Shown here one piece after another: positions 1-13,200 of a DNA stretch of 64,000 nucleotides; within the stretch, counting starts at the first letter, position 1; every line of letters begins with the position of its first letter. The DNA lies in the NCBI RefSeq assembly GCF_000972845.2, contig NC_040013.1:1087584-1151583 (forward strand), given 5' to 3'. The stretch is from Larimichthys crocea. Its lineage: Eukaryota; Chordata; Actinopteri; Sciaenidae. The notes below the pieces were generated by a model that did not search any database, was not told the origin of the DNA, and saw only the letters and a program-made list of their open reading frames with translations. The position numbers were made by a program, and so were the translations under genes.

Positions 1-170
1 GTCGTCCATAACGCCTGTTGGTACAAACACTCAGGGTACCCGTCGCTCTGAGCTCACCGCCAAGCTGACGAACTGAGCTAACAGCAGCTACAGCTGTCAG
101 CAGTTTACTTCACTGTCCATCATAAACTCTGTAAATCACAGAGAGTTGAGGCGGAGCAGCCGGAGGACAT
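1..170 (-). repeat. copy of the dispersed GTTAGC-rich repeat family, inside a ggt5 intron
   Basis: Read on the minus strand, this stretch runs from a small hairpin (CTCTGTGATTTACAGAG) through a tract containing GTTAGCTCAG to CAACAGGCGTTATGGACGAC at base 1. It matches the family copies at 40230-40290 and 48379-48500 almost base for base. It is truncated by the window start. Bases 171-456 are the remaining intron sequence, and nothing else is recognisable there. Confidence 0.75.
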
Positions 171-456
171 CAGAGGGAAAACCAGAAAACATTTCCTCCA
201 TAAAATATGATCCAGTTTCACCAGAATCAGTGAAATAGTTGCTGCTGTGTGACTTAGTGCCGTAAAGCGTTACGTACTTCTCCCGACCCGGAGCCCAAAG
301 TTACATAGTGTGAGAACAGAGGTTCGTTTATCAGAGGAAAGTTAATAACAGGTAATAACAGAGAGAATGAAACGTTGTTGTAGTTCAACCTCGGCTGCTG
401 TCTGCTCTGAATTGCCGCCGTCCGTCCCGTCAATCACGTCTTTCACTGTGTTTCAG

Positions 457-1049
457 GGGAGCAGCCTCCGTCCTCGATGGCGCCCACTGTGCTGAAGTCT
501 CCGTCTAAGACGTTGGTGATTGGAGGGTCTGGTGGCGGCAGGATCACGACTGGGATCGCCTCGGTGCGTCTCCAGGGCAATCACGCTAAGTGCCATTTAG
601 ATAAATTGCAGCAGACTAATGCCCCTCGCTGTTGTCATAGTGAGCGATGCTGTGCTCGCAATCATCACTTCCTCATCAGGAAGATTGTTGTGTTTCTCTT
701 GCAGGCACTCATGAACCACCTCTGGTTCGGAAAGAGTCTCAAGGAGGCGATCGCTGCTCCGGTTGTTTTTGTCACGTCTGATAACGCTGCACAGTTTGAG
801 TCTGAATTTGATCAGGTGACGCCTTCGTACGTACGTTTGTTCACCGAAACAACACTTGGTGTTTGCTCCGTCTGAACCTCCTCTCCTCTGTTTGCCCTTC
901 AGGATGTCATCCAGGCTCTGAAAGATCTCGGGCACAAACAAATACCCCAATCAGCGTTCTACAGCGTGGTCAACGCCGTGGAGGAGGTGGACGGTTGCAT
1001 CTGCGCCGTGTCCGACGCCAGGAAACACGGCGAAGCAGCCGGTTACTGA
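457..1049 (+). CDS. ggt5: gamma-glutamyltransferase, GGT5-like, last three coding exons (5' part lies outside the window)
   Basis: Exons 457-563, 705-815 and 903-1049 (TGA at 1047-1049) join in one frame with AG acceptors and GT donors and give about 119 C-terminal residues. GGTs are type II membrane ectoenzymes that remove the gamma-glutamyl group from glutathione and its conjugates; GGT5 also processes leukotriene C4. Visible family marks are PPSSM (the Ser-Ser pair that holds the substrate carboxylate), GGSGG (the Gly pair of the oxyanion hole), the small-subunit segment ALMNHLWFGKSLKEAI, and the C-terminus SDARKHGEAAGY. This ending and the stretch FYSVVNAVEEVDGCICAVSD resemble vertebrate GGT5 more than GGT1. 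The catalytic Thr exon lies upstream of base 1. Intron phases equal those of ggt1 exons 10-12 further along. An ATTAAA at 1459-1464 is a possible poly(A) signal. Family certain; the GGT5 assignment is likely. Confidence 0.88.
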
Positions 1050-2007
1050 CACCGTGAGTCAGTTGACATTGGTTATGAAGGAGGGCCTGGAGGTTACAGA
1101 GAGCTTCCTGCAGCCAACAAACCCACAAAAAGCTGCAACAGATGGTGTTTGTCCTGCTGGAAGATCATCCAACAAGGCACCGAGTACCAGGCCTCTTTCA
1201 GCTGAATGCACAACAACACACAGCACACGAACACAAGGACTCGGACTGAACAGACCCGACATGACGGGCTCTTCTTGTTCAGCTCGTTTGTACAGATTGT
1301 TCATCATACATGTGCCTTAAATCATGTCAGTGTCTGAGGCAAAGAATACGTAGCAGGCTATTTCACACTGTTAGTCTCATGAAGTTAAAACTGGTTTTAG
1401 TTGGTTTAGAGTTATTCTTTCACCTTATAAGTTGAACTGTTTATTGAATATATCGTAAATTAAATATATATTGGAATAACAGTTCTTCACTTTTTGTCTC
1501 GTATACTACAATGAAAATTGTTCTGTTGCCTCGGTTTCCCAGAAAAATCAGACCATACCCGACTCCACATGCCACCCAGCTCCTGGCTCGCCTGGTCTTC
1601 AATCAACCCGAAAGGTCACGTTCCTCATGGAGCTCCTCTGTCGACCTGCAGCAGCCACATTAAATTCAAATCTCTAACGCTGACTGCAAAGCAGTCTCCG
1701 GTTCTTGAACGTCCTCACACAGACAGATGTTACCTCCTCCTGGCTCTGCCACCCGTACGCTCAGGACAGTCCAAACTTTTCTCGTCTGTTGTTCCCCGTT
1801 GGTGAAACGTCCTACCAGCTCCACCAGATCAGGGGGAAGCAGATTCCCTGCAAGAATTGTGTCAATTGTACTTTTATTTCTTTCAAGGGAACTTGTTACA
1901 AATTGGTTAAACCTGTTGCCAGAATACATTTTATATAAACACATGGATGTTGTAAGCAGTGCTCAAAATGGACTAAAGACAACAGTTAGTTCAGACCAAG
2001 TAATCGG
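1050..2007. other. 3' flank of ggt5, no gene seen
   Basis: The first few hundred bases probably include the ggt5 3' UTR (ATTAAA at 1459-1464, AT-rich around 1440-1480). Short open frames here have no recognisable protein and no splice context. No repeat was identified. Confidence 0.4.
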
Positions 2008-2980
2008 AGTGCCAATATAGAGAATAACAGCACTGAAGCTGTCACTGGAGTATCACTGCACTTAACAACTGTTCTAATATTAACGTTACATTAGGGCAGG
2101 GGTCCCCAAACTTTTTTTCGGTGCGGGCCACATCAACTTCCTTTCTGTGATGGGGGGCCGGGGTCAGTCTATAACTGAAATGATATCAGTCCCACCAGGA
2201 TTTCACAGACTTTTTTGAAATAGTTGCGGCCTAAAATCCCTGATGTTGCATGAGGTTTTCCAAAAAATTGTGGTTAAAGTTGCTTTTTACATTTTTGTTG
2301 CGGGAGGAAGTGAAAGTTGCGATACGTTGTGATCCGACAGTCACGGAGAGGGCGCAGCGAGCACTAAGTCCACGGCCCCGGGAAGCGGCGAGGTCCAGGC
2401 AGGATGGCGCTGAGCCACCTTCGCCCCCCGAGCCTTTCCAAGCCGACCCAGAGCCGTCGGGGAGAGGTCCCATGAGGGGATCCTCCCGCACCGAGCGGCC
2501 GTCCCTGACCCGCCGAGTTGAATCCCCCGGGCAGACTGCGCGGAAGTTGATCACGAGCAAAGTCACGTCGGAATATACCATTGTGTGAGGGGATGAAATA
2601 GTTCGTAAATAAGGTAGATTTTAATCAGAATGCCAAGCTTAATCATTAAGTGTGGATATTTTATAATAGGAAAATGCAATTTTGAAAAATAGGCCATGTT
2701 TAGAGGGATTGTTTGGGATCGTTAAGTGGACCACTCCAATTGTTTAGGCGGGCTGGATGTGGCCCGCGGGCCGTAGTTTGGAGACATTACGGTGTCATAT
2801 TTCTAGTTAGTAACATGACACTGTGTCCGTATGGTGTCATATTACTAACACCATACGGTGTTTGACAAAATGTTCAAAAATAAATAATATTAGAAGTTGT
2901 ACTGCGTTACTCTAACTGGTACTGTATCTTCTGATGCTGTTATACTGTTGTGCTGATATTCAGTATAACAGCACTCCCTC
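2008..2980. repeat. palindromic dispersed repeat interrupted by a hAT element
   Basis: Near-palindromic ends begin GTGCCAATATAGAG at about 2011 and GTGCTGATATTCAG at about 2951, both finishing in AACAGCAC. The same end motif recurs in two anapc5 introns (30785-30960, 32770-32930) and as a tandem array near 43.8 kb. A hairpin, CCGTATGGTG (2827) against its complement at 2848-2858, lies inside. The copy was split by the hAT element at 2097-2784. Confidence 0.5.
2097..2784. mobile_element. non-autonomous hAT transposon (MITE-like)
   Basis: The left end reads CAGGGGTCCCCAAACT and the right end GTTTGGAGA, preceded by a GGCCCGCGGGCC block. This is the terminal style of common vertebrate hAT elements. 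Flanking 8-mers CATTAGGG (2089-2096) and CATTACGG (2785-2792) agree at 7 of 8 bases, as expected for a hAT target-site duplication. At about 690 bp with no transposase frame, it is non-autonomous. The right terminal repeat is shorter than the left. Confidence 0.7.
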
Positions 2981-3310
2981 TCATGTGATATTGCTTAAAT
3001 AAATCCTGGTTGCAGTCGACGACAAACGACCTGAAAGTGTTTTTTTGTGACCGTCAGCCGGCCGTCGATGCCTTTAACCTCGAGGTCGCTGCTGTCGATG
3101 AACAATCAGCAGAGAGAATCTCTTTGTTGTTTTTCATTAATTATTTTGTCGTCTCTGTGCAGCTGGAGCGAAACAATCAGATCCAAAAAAAGGCTCATAC
3201 GAACACGAGAGAGCGCCGCAAACACGATACGATCAGAGATGTTTTCACGCGATTGAAGCGCAAAAAAATAAATCAACGCTGGAAGGAAAAGGTCACATAA
3301 TAAGATCCTG

Positions 3311-3733
3311 ATGATTGCCACGTCACATGGTATTTGGACCTCGGGGGGTGCGACAGTCACACTGTGCCCTGACCTTATAGCAGCCACCTGTTGCAAATGC
3401 CACATTAGCATGTCTGGCAAAGTTTCTAGGAGAGGATCATGGGTAAAGGCGTCACGCGATGACCACCGAGGTGATTGCTTTTATTATTGCCCCATTTGTG
3501 GACTAATCTTCCTGCGAGCAGCTGACCTAGATATCAAGCCCTTCAAAATAAAAGCACACATCACTACTCGGTTGGGTTCTTTTTATTGGCAGTCAGTGTT
3601 TGGCATGAGACAAGTACACACAGGTTACAAGGAGGAGTTTGATGTCGACGCACGTCAACTACGAACCAAAATGAACAGCGCTCTCCATCGCCAAACATTG
3701 GACAAGCTCACAGTCGGAGGTCACTGCGCTTAG
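3311..3733 (+). other. orphan 140-codon open reading frame with paired cysteines, function unknown
   Basis: An ATG-to-TAG frame of 140 codons is unrelated to any gene I recognise. It contains CCKCH near residues 27-31 and CPICG near residues 60-64, spaced like a possible zinc-binding pair. The C-terminal half is rich in charged residues (KEEFDVDARQLRTKMNS). The stretch is not low complexity and not one of the repeats seen elsewhere in the window. It could be a fragment of a mobile or viral element, a chance frame, or part of the lrrc75b 3' UTR, which lies on the opposite strand. No splice or promoter evidence was found. Confidence 0.25.
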
Positions 3734-4598
3734 TTTCATAGTCGTTATTATAATTACCGACAAAAGACACCAAAACTTTAAATAATTACAGACAGTTTAC
3801 GGTTACAAACACGCAGAACAAACACTTAAACATTGATTATATATCGGGTGATGCAGGTGATCCTTCTGACAATCAGGAGACATTTTGGTCGTGTTAACCT
3901 TAAAGAGGTGCGCGTTCGATGTACACGGATGGAAAAAGTAGTCCCCTTAAAGTGCGCTGCAGTGTGTCGGTCAGTTTTAACTCAGTGATGTGCAACAGAC
4001 AACAGAAAACATATCCATAGAGACAAACGGCAGTGGGACAGGCTAAGACTCGGTGGTCCATCGTAAATACACGGAAACACTGGTGATGACTACAACAGCT
4101 CCATAATTACAAAGAGGTGAATACCAGCATTTAGGCATAAGTACAAAAAACAATCTACCCATTGTTGAGTCCTACCTGTTGTCTTCTAAGATTGCTTTGT
4201 TCACCCAAAGTGCACAAAAATAGCCCGTGGAAACAACAACAGAGCCGTGTTTTGTGTGTCCTCATTTACATCTACACAAGGGTGTGCGCGGGTATTCACA
4301 AGTGGACATTTGGAAAGGGGGGGAAAACGCGAAAAGTCTTGACCTAGCAGTTTTGCCGGCGTCACGTGACGGTTCGTCGGCTGTATAGTCTGTTGAACTT
4401 GTGTCATAGCTTTTGTTGAGAGATTAACAGAGAACACACAATGGTGGAGCTAGACCCTGCCTGCCAGAGATAGTCTCAGTCCTGGTAGAGAACCCAGAGG
4501 GACCAAACTAAACCTCCACTTCAGCTACCGCCGGGATGCTGCTCCTCCATCCAACCAACTGATCTGAACTTCCTTGGGATTGGCTCTTCAGCTGTCGC

Positions 4599-4629
<31 letters not shown>

Positions 4630-4972
4630 CGGGGAGAAAGAGAGAGAGGAGAGCACCGGTTCATTAACTCATCCAGCCCCCCCTCCAATGAAACCGCACC
4701 TTCTTCCCAAGAGCGCCATCCACCAACACAGTAAGTCCGCCGCTGCCGCCGCCGCCCTGTGACCGTCACTGTCATCTTTGTGTGGGTTAACTCAGAGATG
4801 GTTAGGATTAGCTTTGGTAGCCGGTGTCGGGACGAGAAGTTCACAATGTGGGTCTCCCCTCGTGCCTCCGGATGAAGGCAGGGTGACCGGGCTCGTGGTG
4901 TGAAAAGGGCGAAGGAAGTTAACAGAGTGCCGCGGGACGACGCTTCAACCACGGTTGAAAAGCGTCGCCTCA
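3734..4972. other. non-coding stretch, probably including the lrrc75b 3' UTR on the minus strand
   Basis: No coding signal was found. It holds an (AG)n microsatellite at about 4604-4629 and the non-coding tail just downstream of the lrrc75b stop codon. No clear minus-strand AATAAA could be tied to the gene, so the transcript end is undetermined. Confidence 0.35.
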
Positions 4973-7216
4973 TCACCTCTCGCAGTAGTGGAGGGTGAAG
5001 TCTTTGGAGAGCTGCTTCTCCCCCAAAGCCCACGGCTCCAGCTCGAATTTGTTCCCCATGTCGTCCTCGTCATCCTCGGCCTCTTCGTCGTCGTCCTCCT
5101 CCTCCTCGTAGTGGCTGGGCTCCTCGATGGACGTCTCCAGGTGGTAGCAGTAGGGTTGACCCTCGGTGTACTCGTAGATGGTCGGTAAGCTGCTCTTCAG
5201 GCTACAGCGCCGACGCAGGGCGACCAGCAGCGGCTGAGGCATGGTGAATATATCCACATTATTGCCCAGGTCGATCCAGGCCAGGTTGGAGAACATCTTG
5301 GGGTCTTTGAGCATCTCGGTGAGGTCTTTGAGGATCGCCAGGGTGAGGCGGTTACCATTGAGGGCTAAGGTGCTGAGTTTGGGCAGCGAGGCGAGCAGAG
5401 GCAGGAGAATCCTCAGGTTCTCGTCCTGGAGCTCGGTGAAGCTGATGTCCACGGCCACCACGCTGTCTCTGTTGTTCTGGAGGTAGAAGGCGACCTGGCG
5501 GACGTCGCGGGTGGACAGGGGGATGCCGGACAGGTCGACCGAGTCGCTGGACAGCTTCTTCTGTAGGGTCGTCTTCAGACTGTCAGGGCAAAGAGAAAGA
5601 GAGAAGTTATTTGGATGATTCATGGAGCGAGGCCTGGTTTCATGTTGTGTTTCCTGTGTTGGATAAAGGGGCTGAGCGGAGGCTGACAGAGACTCATGGA
5701 GGATTTACTCGTGTAAACAGAAGAGCCAAAACATCCGAGCGAGCTGAGCTTCAAGCTCCGACAGCCGGAGAGCGCTGAGCTCCTCACAGCAGGAAGACGA
5801 TAAAACTTAAAATAGAAGACGGTCGAACTCTTTTATATTTAGAGACGAATCTGTTGGAAACTCGTTTGAAGCTGATGGTTCTAAACGCTGCTGACAGATT
5901 GAGGTGAAACGTTTCCCTTCATGTGACTCTGCGTACGGAACCTAAAACTTAACGATGATGAAGTTACGCTGCAACATGAATAAATGATGAGGTCTGACTT
6001 CATGTGATTACTGTCATCAGTTAAACATTTGTGACTTCATGCGTTTGTTTATAATCAGAGAAAAGACCCAAAACTTCGACAGCAGCGTTGTAGTCAAGAC
6101 CAAGACTAAGACCAAGACCAAGACTAAGACCAAGACTAAGACCAAGACCAAGGCAGGGTGAGACAAGACCGAGAATTTAAGGTGTCGAGACTAAGTCAAG
6201 ACCGGAGTATCAAGACTGAGAGTCTGAGGGGTTGAGACCAAGTTAAAACCAAGAAAAGACCAAGACCAAGACCAAGGCAGGGCGAGACTAAGACCAGAGT
6301 GTATCGAGGCCGAGACAAGAACAAAAATTGACAAGTGTCGAGACAAAGTGAAGACCGAGGTAGGGCGAGACAGAGACGAGACCAGAGTATCGAAAGAAAA
6401 AAACTAGACATGTTCAGGTGATTACTGGGAAACTCTGGTGATATCTCCACAGTTCTGGTCTTGACTTGTCATCTTTGTCTGATACCTTCACAAAGTAGTC
6501 CTGAGACCAAGACCAAGTGGTCAGTACCGATCAAAAGTGGTCCAAAGACTGGTGACAGGGTCATGAATGGCCAAGGCCGACAGGAGAGCTCCTGTAGCTC
6601 AAACTGCTGAAGAAGTTCATGCTAGAAAGGCGTCAGAGCACCCAGCATGTCGCAGTTCGATGGTCGGGGTGTCAGGCAGTGTGATGGCAGCAGTATTTCA
6701 TGATGGCCTCTGTGATGCTTCAAGAACGGTTTGAGGAAGACAACGAGGTGTTGACTCAATCCAATCGTCAAACAAGTCTGATCCATGGAGGTCCACCTCC
6801 AAACTTCCAGGACCACCAACGTCTTGGTGTCTTCAGAGGTCTGAGTCCAGGCCTGGACGGGTCAGGACTGCTTCATGTTTCTGTTTTCAGAGAGACGTTC
6901 TGTCTGTAACTGGATTCCTGCTAATTTGGTGGCTTATAAACGAACGCATGAATTAACTGAGAATCAACAATCATTAGCTGATGATCCGCGAACTCATCGA
7001 GACTTCATCATTTGTTACGTGAGCAGCAGGAAGTCGTGACTCACGGGTTAGTCGAGCATATGTCGCATGTTTTTACTGCAGATGAAACATTTTGTTATGA
7101 CGTAGTCTCTGTCTGAGGAAAGACAAACAGAGACCAACACCATGAAGACTTCAGAGTCTGTGGAGGACGTTACAGATCCAGCAGACTCGTCTCTATCTCA
7201 TATGAGTCTGTTTTTA

Positions 7217-7256
<40 letters not shown>

Positions 7257-10200
7257 TCCATTTTCACCGTGACCAAAAAGAAGAAACACTTCGGAGCATC
7301 GGGAGCGACAGCGACTGCAGAGGATGTCACAGTGAGTCAGGGGGCGGCAGAGGAGGCCGAGATTCAGGCCGACACCGAATCAGCGTCACAGATAAATTCA
7401 GTAACAGCAAGTTCAACACACGAAGTCCTGAGGACACCGAGACCGAGCCAACGACGAGCGCCAGAGAGAGGACATCCATCTTTATGCTAAGCTAAGCCAA
7501 GCACACAAACATGAAACCTGCGGGGACGTCATGGAGACTACGTCCAGGTTTTAGACAGTCTGTGGGGACGTCTCGGAGACTACGTCCAGGTTTTAGACGG
7601 TCTGCGGTGACGTCTCAGAGACTCCGTCCAGGTTTTAGACGGTCTGCGGTGACGTCTCAGAGACTACGTCCAGGTTTTAGACAGTCTGTGGGGACGTCTC
7701 GGAGACTACGTCCAGGTTTTAGACAGTCTGCGGGGACGTCACGGAGACTACGTCCAGTTTTAGACAGTCTGCGGGGACGTCACAGAGACTACGTCCAGTT
7801 TTAGACAGTCTGCGGGGACGTCTTGGAGACTATGTCCAGTTATAGACAGTCTGCAGGGACGTTGATTTCGGTCTTATGAGTTATTAAACGTTCGTATTTG
7901 GATGCTAACAGACGAGTCACTCTGGTGATTTCTGCAGAGTCATTTCCTCTGATGTCTGACCTGAGACTGAGACTGAGACTGTTGCCGTGTTGTGTTGGTA
8001 ACAGGAACCACTCGCAGCCTCATTGTCCTTCATGGTGCAGGTCTCACAGTCCATATCACCACAGACACAGATTTCACCTCCGGGTCTCTTTGCTCGCTTT
8101 GGACCCGAGGAGCTGATCCGGCCTCTCCGTCCTCTCTGGGATCTGATTCTGTATTTTGCTGGTGTGTCGGCCTGAAGCTGAAGCAATCAGTGAAAATGAG
8201 TGACGGCCTCAGAGGAAGCTGTAACGTGCACGACATGCTCCGGTGCACAGTGTAAAGTCTGAGCCCTGACTGTGACGTGCAGACTGAAAGACGAGTTCTT
8301 CTTGTTTCTGAGAGACGATAATCACGAGGTCAGACCAGGGGAAAGGTCGAAGTGTTTTTACGCTCGCATGAAATAAGGTGCGAGCGCCTCGCGGCGTTTG
8401 TGGGTCGCTGCAAAACAACGACGACAGTCGGAGCAAACAAACGAGTTGGATAGATTAACAGGATTACTGAGATTCAGACATTAATTCAGTCAGAAATGTG
8501 TGTACAGTATTTAGAGCAGCGCTAATGCTGGATAATGAAGGATTCAGATGGACTGAGCTGTTCCCGAGAACACAGAAACCTCCTGCAGACAAACACATGG
8601 AGGTTAAAGAAAGCAAAAACACATTTAAACATGTTTTAAGTAAAAAGGACGCTCAGCCAGGAGACTACGTCCAGGTTTTAGACAGTCTGTAGGGACGTCT
8701 CAGAGACTACGTCCAGGTTTTAGACAGTCTGTGACAGTCTTAGAGACTACGTCCAGTTTTAGACAGTCTGCAGTCACAGAGACTACGTCCAGGTTTTAGA
8801 CAGTCTGCGGGGACGTCACGGAGACTATGTCCAGGTTTTAGACAGTCTGCAGCTTCAGATCTTCGAGCTGACTGAACGTTCATGTCAGGATTTTATTACT
8901 CGCTGCTTTCATATCGAGCAGTGCTTCCTTCAGAAATGTGTCTCGCCTCTTTCTGTCACGGCGGCGTTAAGACTCAGTTTTAAGGTGGACTTCTGCTTTA
9001 ATGATTCATGTTGCTCCTGCTGTCTCAGCCAGCGTCAGACCGTCTCTCATGAAGCCAACAACATGACTCAGTGAAAACCAGCGGTATGAATGTATGTCAC
9101 ATCTGCAGAGACGCTGCCGGGTCAGTCTTTGTTCTTCTGGGCTGAATTTAACATGCACGACGTAACAAAGACCGTCTGATCCTGATACCAAACGGACGGA
9201 CTGACAGTGAACGTCTCATCTCTCCGTGTTCGCATCTTTATTATTTTCATCCTCTGCAGAATAAGAAGAGTCATGAGAGCAGAAACACAGAAACAGACTC
9301 TCTCCCTCCATCATCTGCACATCAAAGTGTGATCACGTTTCAGCTCTCCAGCCGACAGATGGACGGATCTGTCGCCGTGCCACTTTCTGAAGAGGCCGGC
9401 GGCGACGCACACTTTAAAAAAACAAAAAAAACAAAGATGATTGACAGCCGTGGTAACCATGGCGTCCCCGTCAGGTCAGCCCGTGGTCAGCTCTGTCCTG
9501 CTTCAATGTCAGCTGTGCACTGTAAAACAAAACTGTGGCTGCAAGCTGGTACTGTAATAAATACAGTACAACTTTATAATATTACAGTAAAATGATGTTT
9601 ACTGTGATAAACTGCCAAACCATCACAGTAAAAGACCAGCAAATATGAAATATCACAGTGTTTTACTGTAAACTCACAGTCTCCAATGTAAAATACGACT
9701 TTCTTCTTTTATACGTTATTAAAATGACGTGTAGAAATATGACTATATTGTACTGTAAAAAAGAAAAACAGCTAGAAATATGACTATATTGTACTGTAAA
9801 AAAGAAAAACAGCTGTCAGCTGTGAATTTAGCTTTGAACTTTTTCTGATATTACGGTAAAAGGACGTTAGTACTGTTGACTTCACGTACCATGACAGACG
9901 CCTTTAAATATTACAGTGTTTTACTGTAATATTAGAAAGTTGTACTGTAATAAATACAGTACAACTTTCTAATATTACAGTAAAATTATGTTTAATGTGA
10001 TAAACTGCCAAACCATCACAGTAAAAGACCAGCAAATATGAAATATTACAGTGTTTTACTGTAAACTCACAGTCTAAATAAAGGTTTTTAAATGTGATGG
10101 TCATATTTAATTTCCAGTCTTTTACTGGTTTTGCAGTTTTCCATCACATGTTTTTTTACAGTGTACAGTTGACGTCAGCGCCGAGCTGCAGATTTATCTG

Positions 10201-13200
10201 GATGTCTGGACGGGGGGCGGGGGGGCTCACCAGGCCTGGGATTTCCGTCTGGACATGCTCTGCCTCAGCCACTTGGAGTGCGGGGTCAGGTGGTAGATCA
10301 GCTGTCTGCAGATCTTATCCGAAGACTTGATGGTGTCTGCATCCTGTGGGGCGAGAGCACAGCGAGCGTCCTCAAACATCTTTATTTTAAACTCTCCTGT
10401 AATATCTTTCACATGAGCAGAGTTTGTTATTATTCGTGACGCCTTCAGCTGCTCTCGAACAGAAACACAGTTCAGCCGCCTGGTGCAGCAGGAAATCTAA
10501 TCACATGCAGTGTGCATCAGTGGAAACACAGACGTGCACAGGACGTGAGATCCAACACGCTGCTCGATTGTTCACCGTCCTGTGCACTGACATCCTCTTT
10601 AACGTCGAGCTGCTCATCAGCAACATGAATTCTGCTCAGCCGTCCGTCTGTGGAAATGTGAGTCGATAACGTCGCATGATTGGATTTTCATCGATCTGCA
10701 GAACTCGTTACTGAACCATCACACGAAGGTCCAGAGAGGCACGTTTACAGGACCGGTCCAAAGTTTGGACACGCCTCCTCATCCAATGAGTTTAACTCGA
10801 AGACATGAAGGTCATGAAAACATCAAGAACTTTGAATGTAAGGGGAACAGATGGTATCTACATGTGGAGGAGCTGTGATGGTCCTCAAACTGGCCTCAGA
10901 TGGTCTTGGATGCTGCGCCTGGTCTTTGCATCTGGTTTGAGTTTAGTGGGACCATCATTTGATTTTCAACAGGACAGCGACCCAAACCCGATGAGATGTT
11001 CTGGATGAGCTGGTTTTTGTGACTGCACATGATGATACATTCAAAGACCTTCATGTCTTAAAGTAAACCTGGTTTGAAGTCCCCTGAAGGTGGACCAGCA
11101 CTCTGAAGGTTCTGCACACCACCTGGTGAATACTTTGCACAAATATCTTCAACATGCAGCAAAAACACTGAGACAGATTCTTCGATGAACCTGATTCAAA
11201 GTCAAACCGACCTTTTTGGGACACTGCATCTCTCGAGCGAGGCTGAGCAGCAGCTCGTGTGAGATCGGGTCGACCAGGTTGAGGAAGGCGGCGTTTTTGT
11301 ACAAGATGTCGTTGAGCGAGCTTCCTTCCAGGCCGAGATCCTGACAGAGCAGACACAAAGCAGAGGACATGCATCAGACTACACCCTGAACACCTGGAGT
11401 TAAACGTGTGACTGTGGAGCTGATGTGATGGAAACGTGACTCGAGACGGGAAGATGAAAGAAGTGTTTGGATTTTAAATATTCATCACAGGAGACAGGAA
11501 GCTGTTTCATCTGCAGCCGGAGAGCCGAGTCTGCGGGAACACAGGGAACGCTGCTGTGGCTTTTTAATCTCACCTGCATGAGGATCCAGCTCTGTCTGCA
11601 CACTCCAACCTGAGCTGATGGGAAAAGCTCGTAGACGCACTCATGGTGATTTTCCTGAACTTTAAAAGGACTGAACGTACTGAGACACATTTAAAGGAGC
11701 GCTTGATTTATTTCAGTTTTAATCGTTCTCATTGGCGGTCTGCGGGTTGGTCTGCGGCTCGGCGTGGCGTTGATTGACGGGGTGATTTGGAAACAACAAG
11801 CTGGTTAGCATCATGGGTGACGGTTGCTCGCTGTGCGGGTCACGTTATTTTCAACACGTGAAACTTCGAGTAACCGTGACCGAAAACACGACTGACAGCT
11901 GTCACGTCATAAATACGACCAATCCAAGCGGAGCTTTCAGCTGAACCTTCATCAACACGTCCGCGCTCGAACTACGACGCCGAGACCCCGTGAAGCTTTA
12001 ATGAGACGCTGCACAGACCTCCACACAATCGGCATTGATTGTAACAGACAGTCTGAGTGGGAGGCTGGCAGCTCGTCTTTCTAACGAGGCAGCAGTAAAC
12101 AGACTGAACCCGGCGGCTTCGGCCCCGCTGGTATAAAAATATCTCACGACACGATCGATCGCCACGTGCGAGCGCGGCACGAATCCACGAAACACCTTCC
12201 GACTCGCCGTGACTTTAAATGCACAGAGCTGAATCTGTCCCAGACGCCGCCTGAAGATGAAGCAATGCTGATTTAATAAAAGCTGAGCTCGTTTAGAGGA
12301 AGCGAGCTGCGTCCCCTGTGACGAGGCTGTCCGGTTTATCTGCTCGGCTTGATTAAGCAGGTTCCACTCAACGCTTCTCAGTAATTAACGCCGGATTGGC
12401 CGACAGCTCAAAGACAGAGCAGGCCTGAGGGCGAGCAAACAAATGAGATCTGCTGTCACAGCGACACGTGTTTTTAATGCTGCACGTCCAAACCACAGCC
12501 AGAGGCTTTCATGGAAGGTTCTGGTCTTCGTCTGTAGTCCGAGTTGTACGATCGGTCACGTTTGAGCCGACTTTGGTTGCAACAGTCTGATTGGAGAGTT
12601 GGAAAGCATTGTCTGAGATATCTGGTTATAGAACAGAGAGAAGTCTTGGCCCAGATATCCGTTTTCCGAACATCCGCTGGCAACACTTGAAGTCCAGAAG
12701 TCGATCATCGCCCTCAGAGTTTAAATCATCGTTGGGTTCAGAGATCAAACTCTTGGACCTCATCCTAGGTCAAGGAACGGCTTAAAGAACAAACCAGCAG
12801 CATAAACAAACATAAACGCATTCGAGCAAGATCCCGGTCTTCGTTCATAGTCCGAGTTGTACCGATCGGTCACGTTTGAGCCGACTTTGGTTGCAACAGG
12901 CCGAGTAGAAACCAAAAGAGGTTTCATAAACCGTCAGCTGACGATGGTTCAGCTTCAGCTGTTTATAAAGGTCGACAGAAACAGAAGTCTGAGCTGACGG
13001 CTTCAGATATCGGACTTTGTGTAACATGTTCTACGTCTAGTGCCGAAAACTGCAGTTCCTCTAACGTCCACTTGAGGCTGGCTCCAGAAGTGAGTCAGTC
13101 TCCATAAGTCCCCATGTCCAAATGTCCAACTTCACAGCAAAAATAAACATGTTTACAGCCTGGTACAAAAAACAGTTTTGGTCTCTGTAGCTAATTTCCC

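Larger units (their letters stand above)
5580..10230 (-). other. lrrc75b intron 3 (4.65 kb), repeat-rich
   Basis: It contains an AAGACC-type simple repeat (about 6090-6390), (TG)n at 7219-7255, two arrays of the 42-bp minisatellite (7525-7860 and 8660-8855), and a cluster of TTACAGTAA-type repeats (9540-10160). Open frames here are repeat translations. No embedded gene was found. Confidence 0.7.

Noticed and set aside
7525..7862. CRISPR-like array
   Set aside because: Units are contiguous with no unique spacers, and the organism is a fish.
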